64,000 bases of DNA from the NCBI RefSeq assembly GCF_000003195.3, contig NC_012878.2:15245262-15309261 (forward strand). Direction: 5' to 3'. The notes under the pieces were generated by a model. It saw only the letters and a list, made by a program, of their open reading frames with translations, made no database searches and had not been told where the DNA came from. Made by a program: the position numbers and the translations under genes. The stretch comes from Sorghum bicolor. Its lineage: Eukaryota; Streptophyta; Magnoliopsida; Poales; Poaceae. Positions 63,899 through 64,000 of the stretch are shown here, one piece after another (the first letter of the stretch is position 1; every line of letters begins with the position of its first letter).

Positions 63899-64000
63899 AT
63901 GGAAAAGAATATTGGTGATCCGAGTCAACCAATGACTTCTGCAACACAATTGAGCAGTGAAGAGATGATAGCTTGGCAATCCCAAATCCTAGAGATGGCA
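63899..64000 (+). CDS. Probable gag start, runs off the window
   Basis: ATG at 63899 opens MEKNIGDPSQPMTSATQL..., 34 codons without a stop to the window edge. The position after primer site and leader fits a gag start. Too short to show a domain. Confidence 0.45.
   Translation, partial: MEKNIGDPSQPMTSATQLSSEEMIAWQSQILEMA

Overview
The window looks like nuclear DNA of a panicoid grass. Sorghum or a close Andropogoneae relative is my best guess, from the style of the MITEs and LTR retrotransposons; I could not test the species. There are no bacterial features. I find one host gene, and almost everything else is transposable elements, many of them nested.

Host gene: a plastid triose-phosphate/phosphate translocator (TPT) runs on the + strand from 8526 to 35526. 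I rebuilt 12 coding exons by eye, all with GT-AG borders, giving 393 residues. Introns 6 (10.5 kb) and 11 (12.4 kb) are swollen by retroelements. The last coding exon is 18 nt. A 20.2 kb nested retrotransposon block sits just past the stop codon.

Layout: 1-4765 is two nested Copia elements of SIRE/Maximus type, one a minus-strand gag plus LTR, the other a plus-strand LTR tail. 4766-8525 holds an LTR-like fragment, Tourist and Stowaway MITEs and a short Helitron in front of TPT. Intron 6 holds a three-level nest (hAT-like MITE, Copia A, Copia B) plus LINE remnants. Intron 11 holds LINE pieces, a decayed Tat-type Gypsy, an antisense Copia fragment and Copia C. 35802-55987 is a Reina-like Gypsy with 392-bp LTRs. 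Its reverse transcriptase is split by a young Tekay/RIRE3-like chromovirus (38433-53029) with 3.95-kb LTRs. 56980-58574 is a Mutator-like element whose left terminal repeat carries a foldback element with a 9-bp target duplication. 59098-64000 is the long 5' LTR, primer-binding site and leader of another Gypsy element that continues out of the window.

Most notable: the young chromovirus encodes, upstream of gag-pol, a 347-residue extra protein. Its first ~30 residues copy the histone H3 N-terminal tail: TARKSTGG around K9 is identical, while positions 4, 14, 18 and 23 are Arg. A possible dsRBD-like fold, a coiled coil and an acidic tail follow. The same element ends its polyprotein with a chromodomain, so an H3K9-mimic/chromodomain partnership is a testable idea. 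A second unusual signal is six short covarying hairpins within 140 nt near the end of the last LTR. A third is that premature stops in the decayed Copia elements are nearly all TAG in CHG context.
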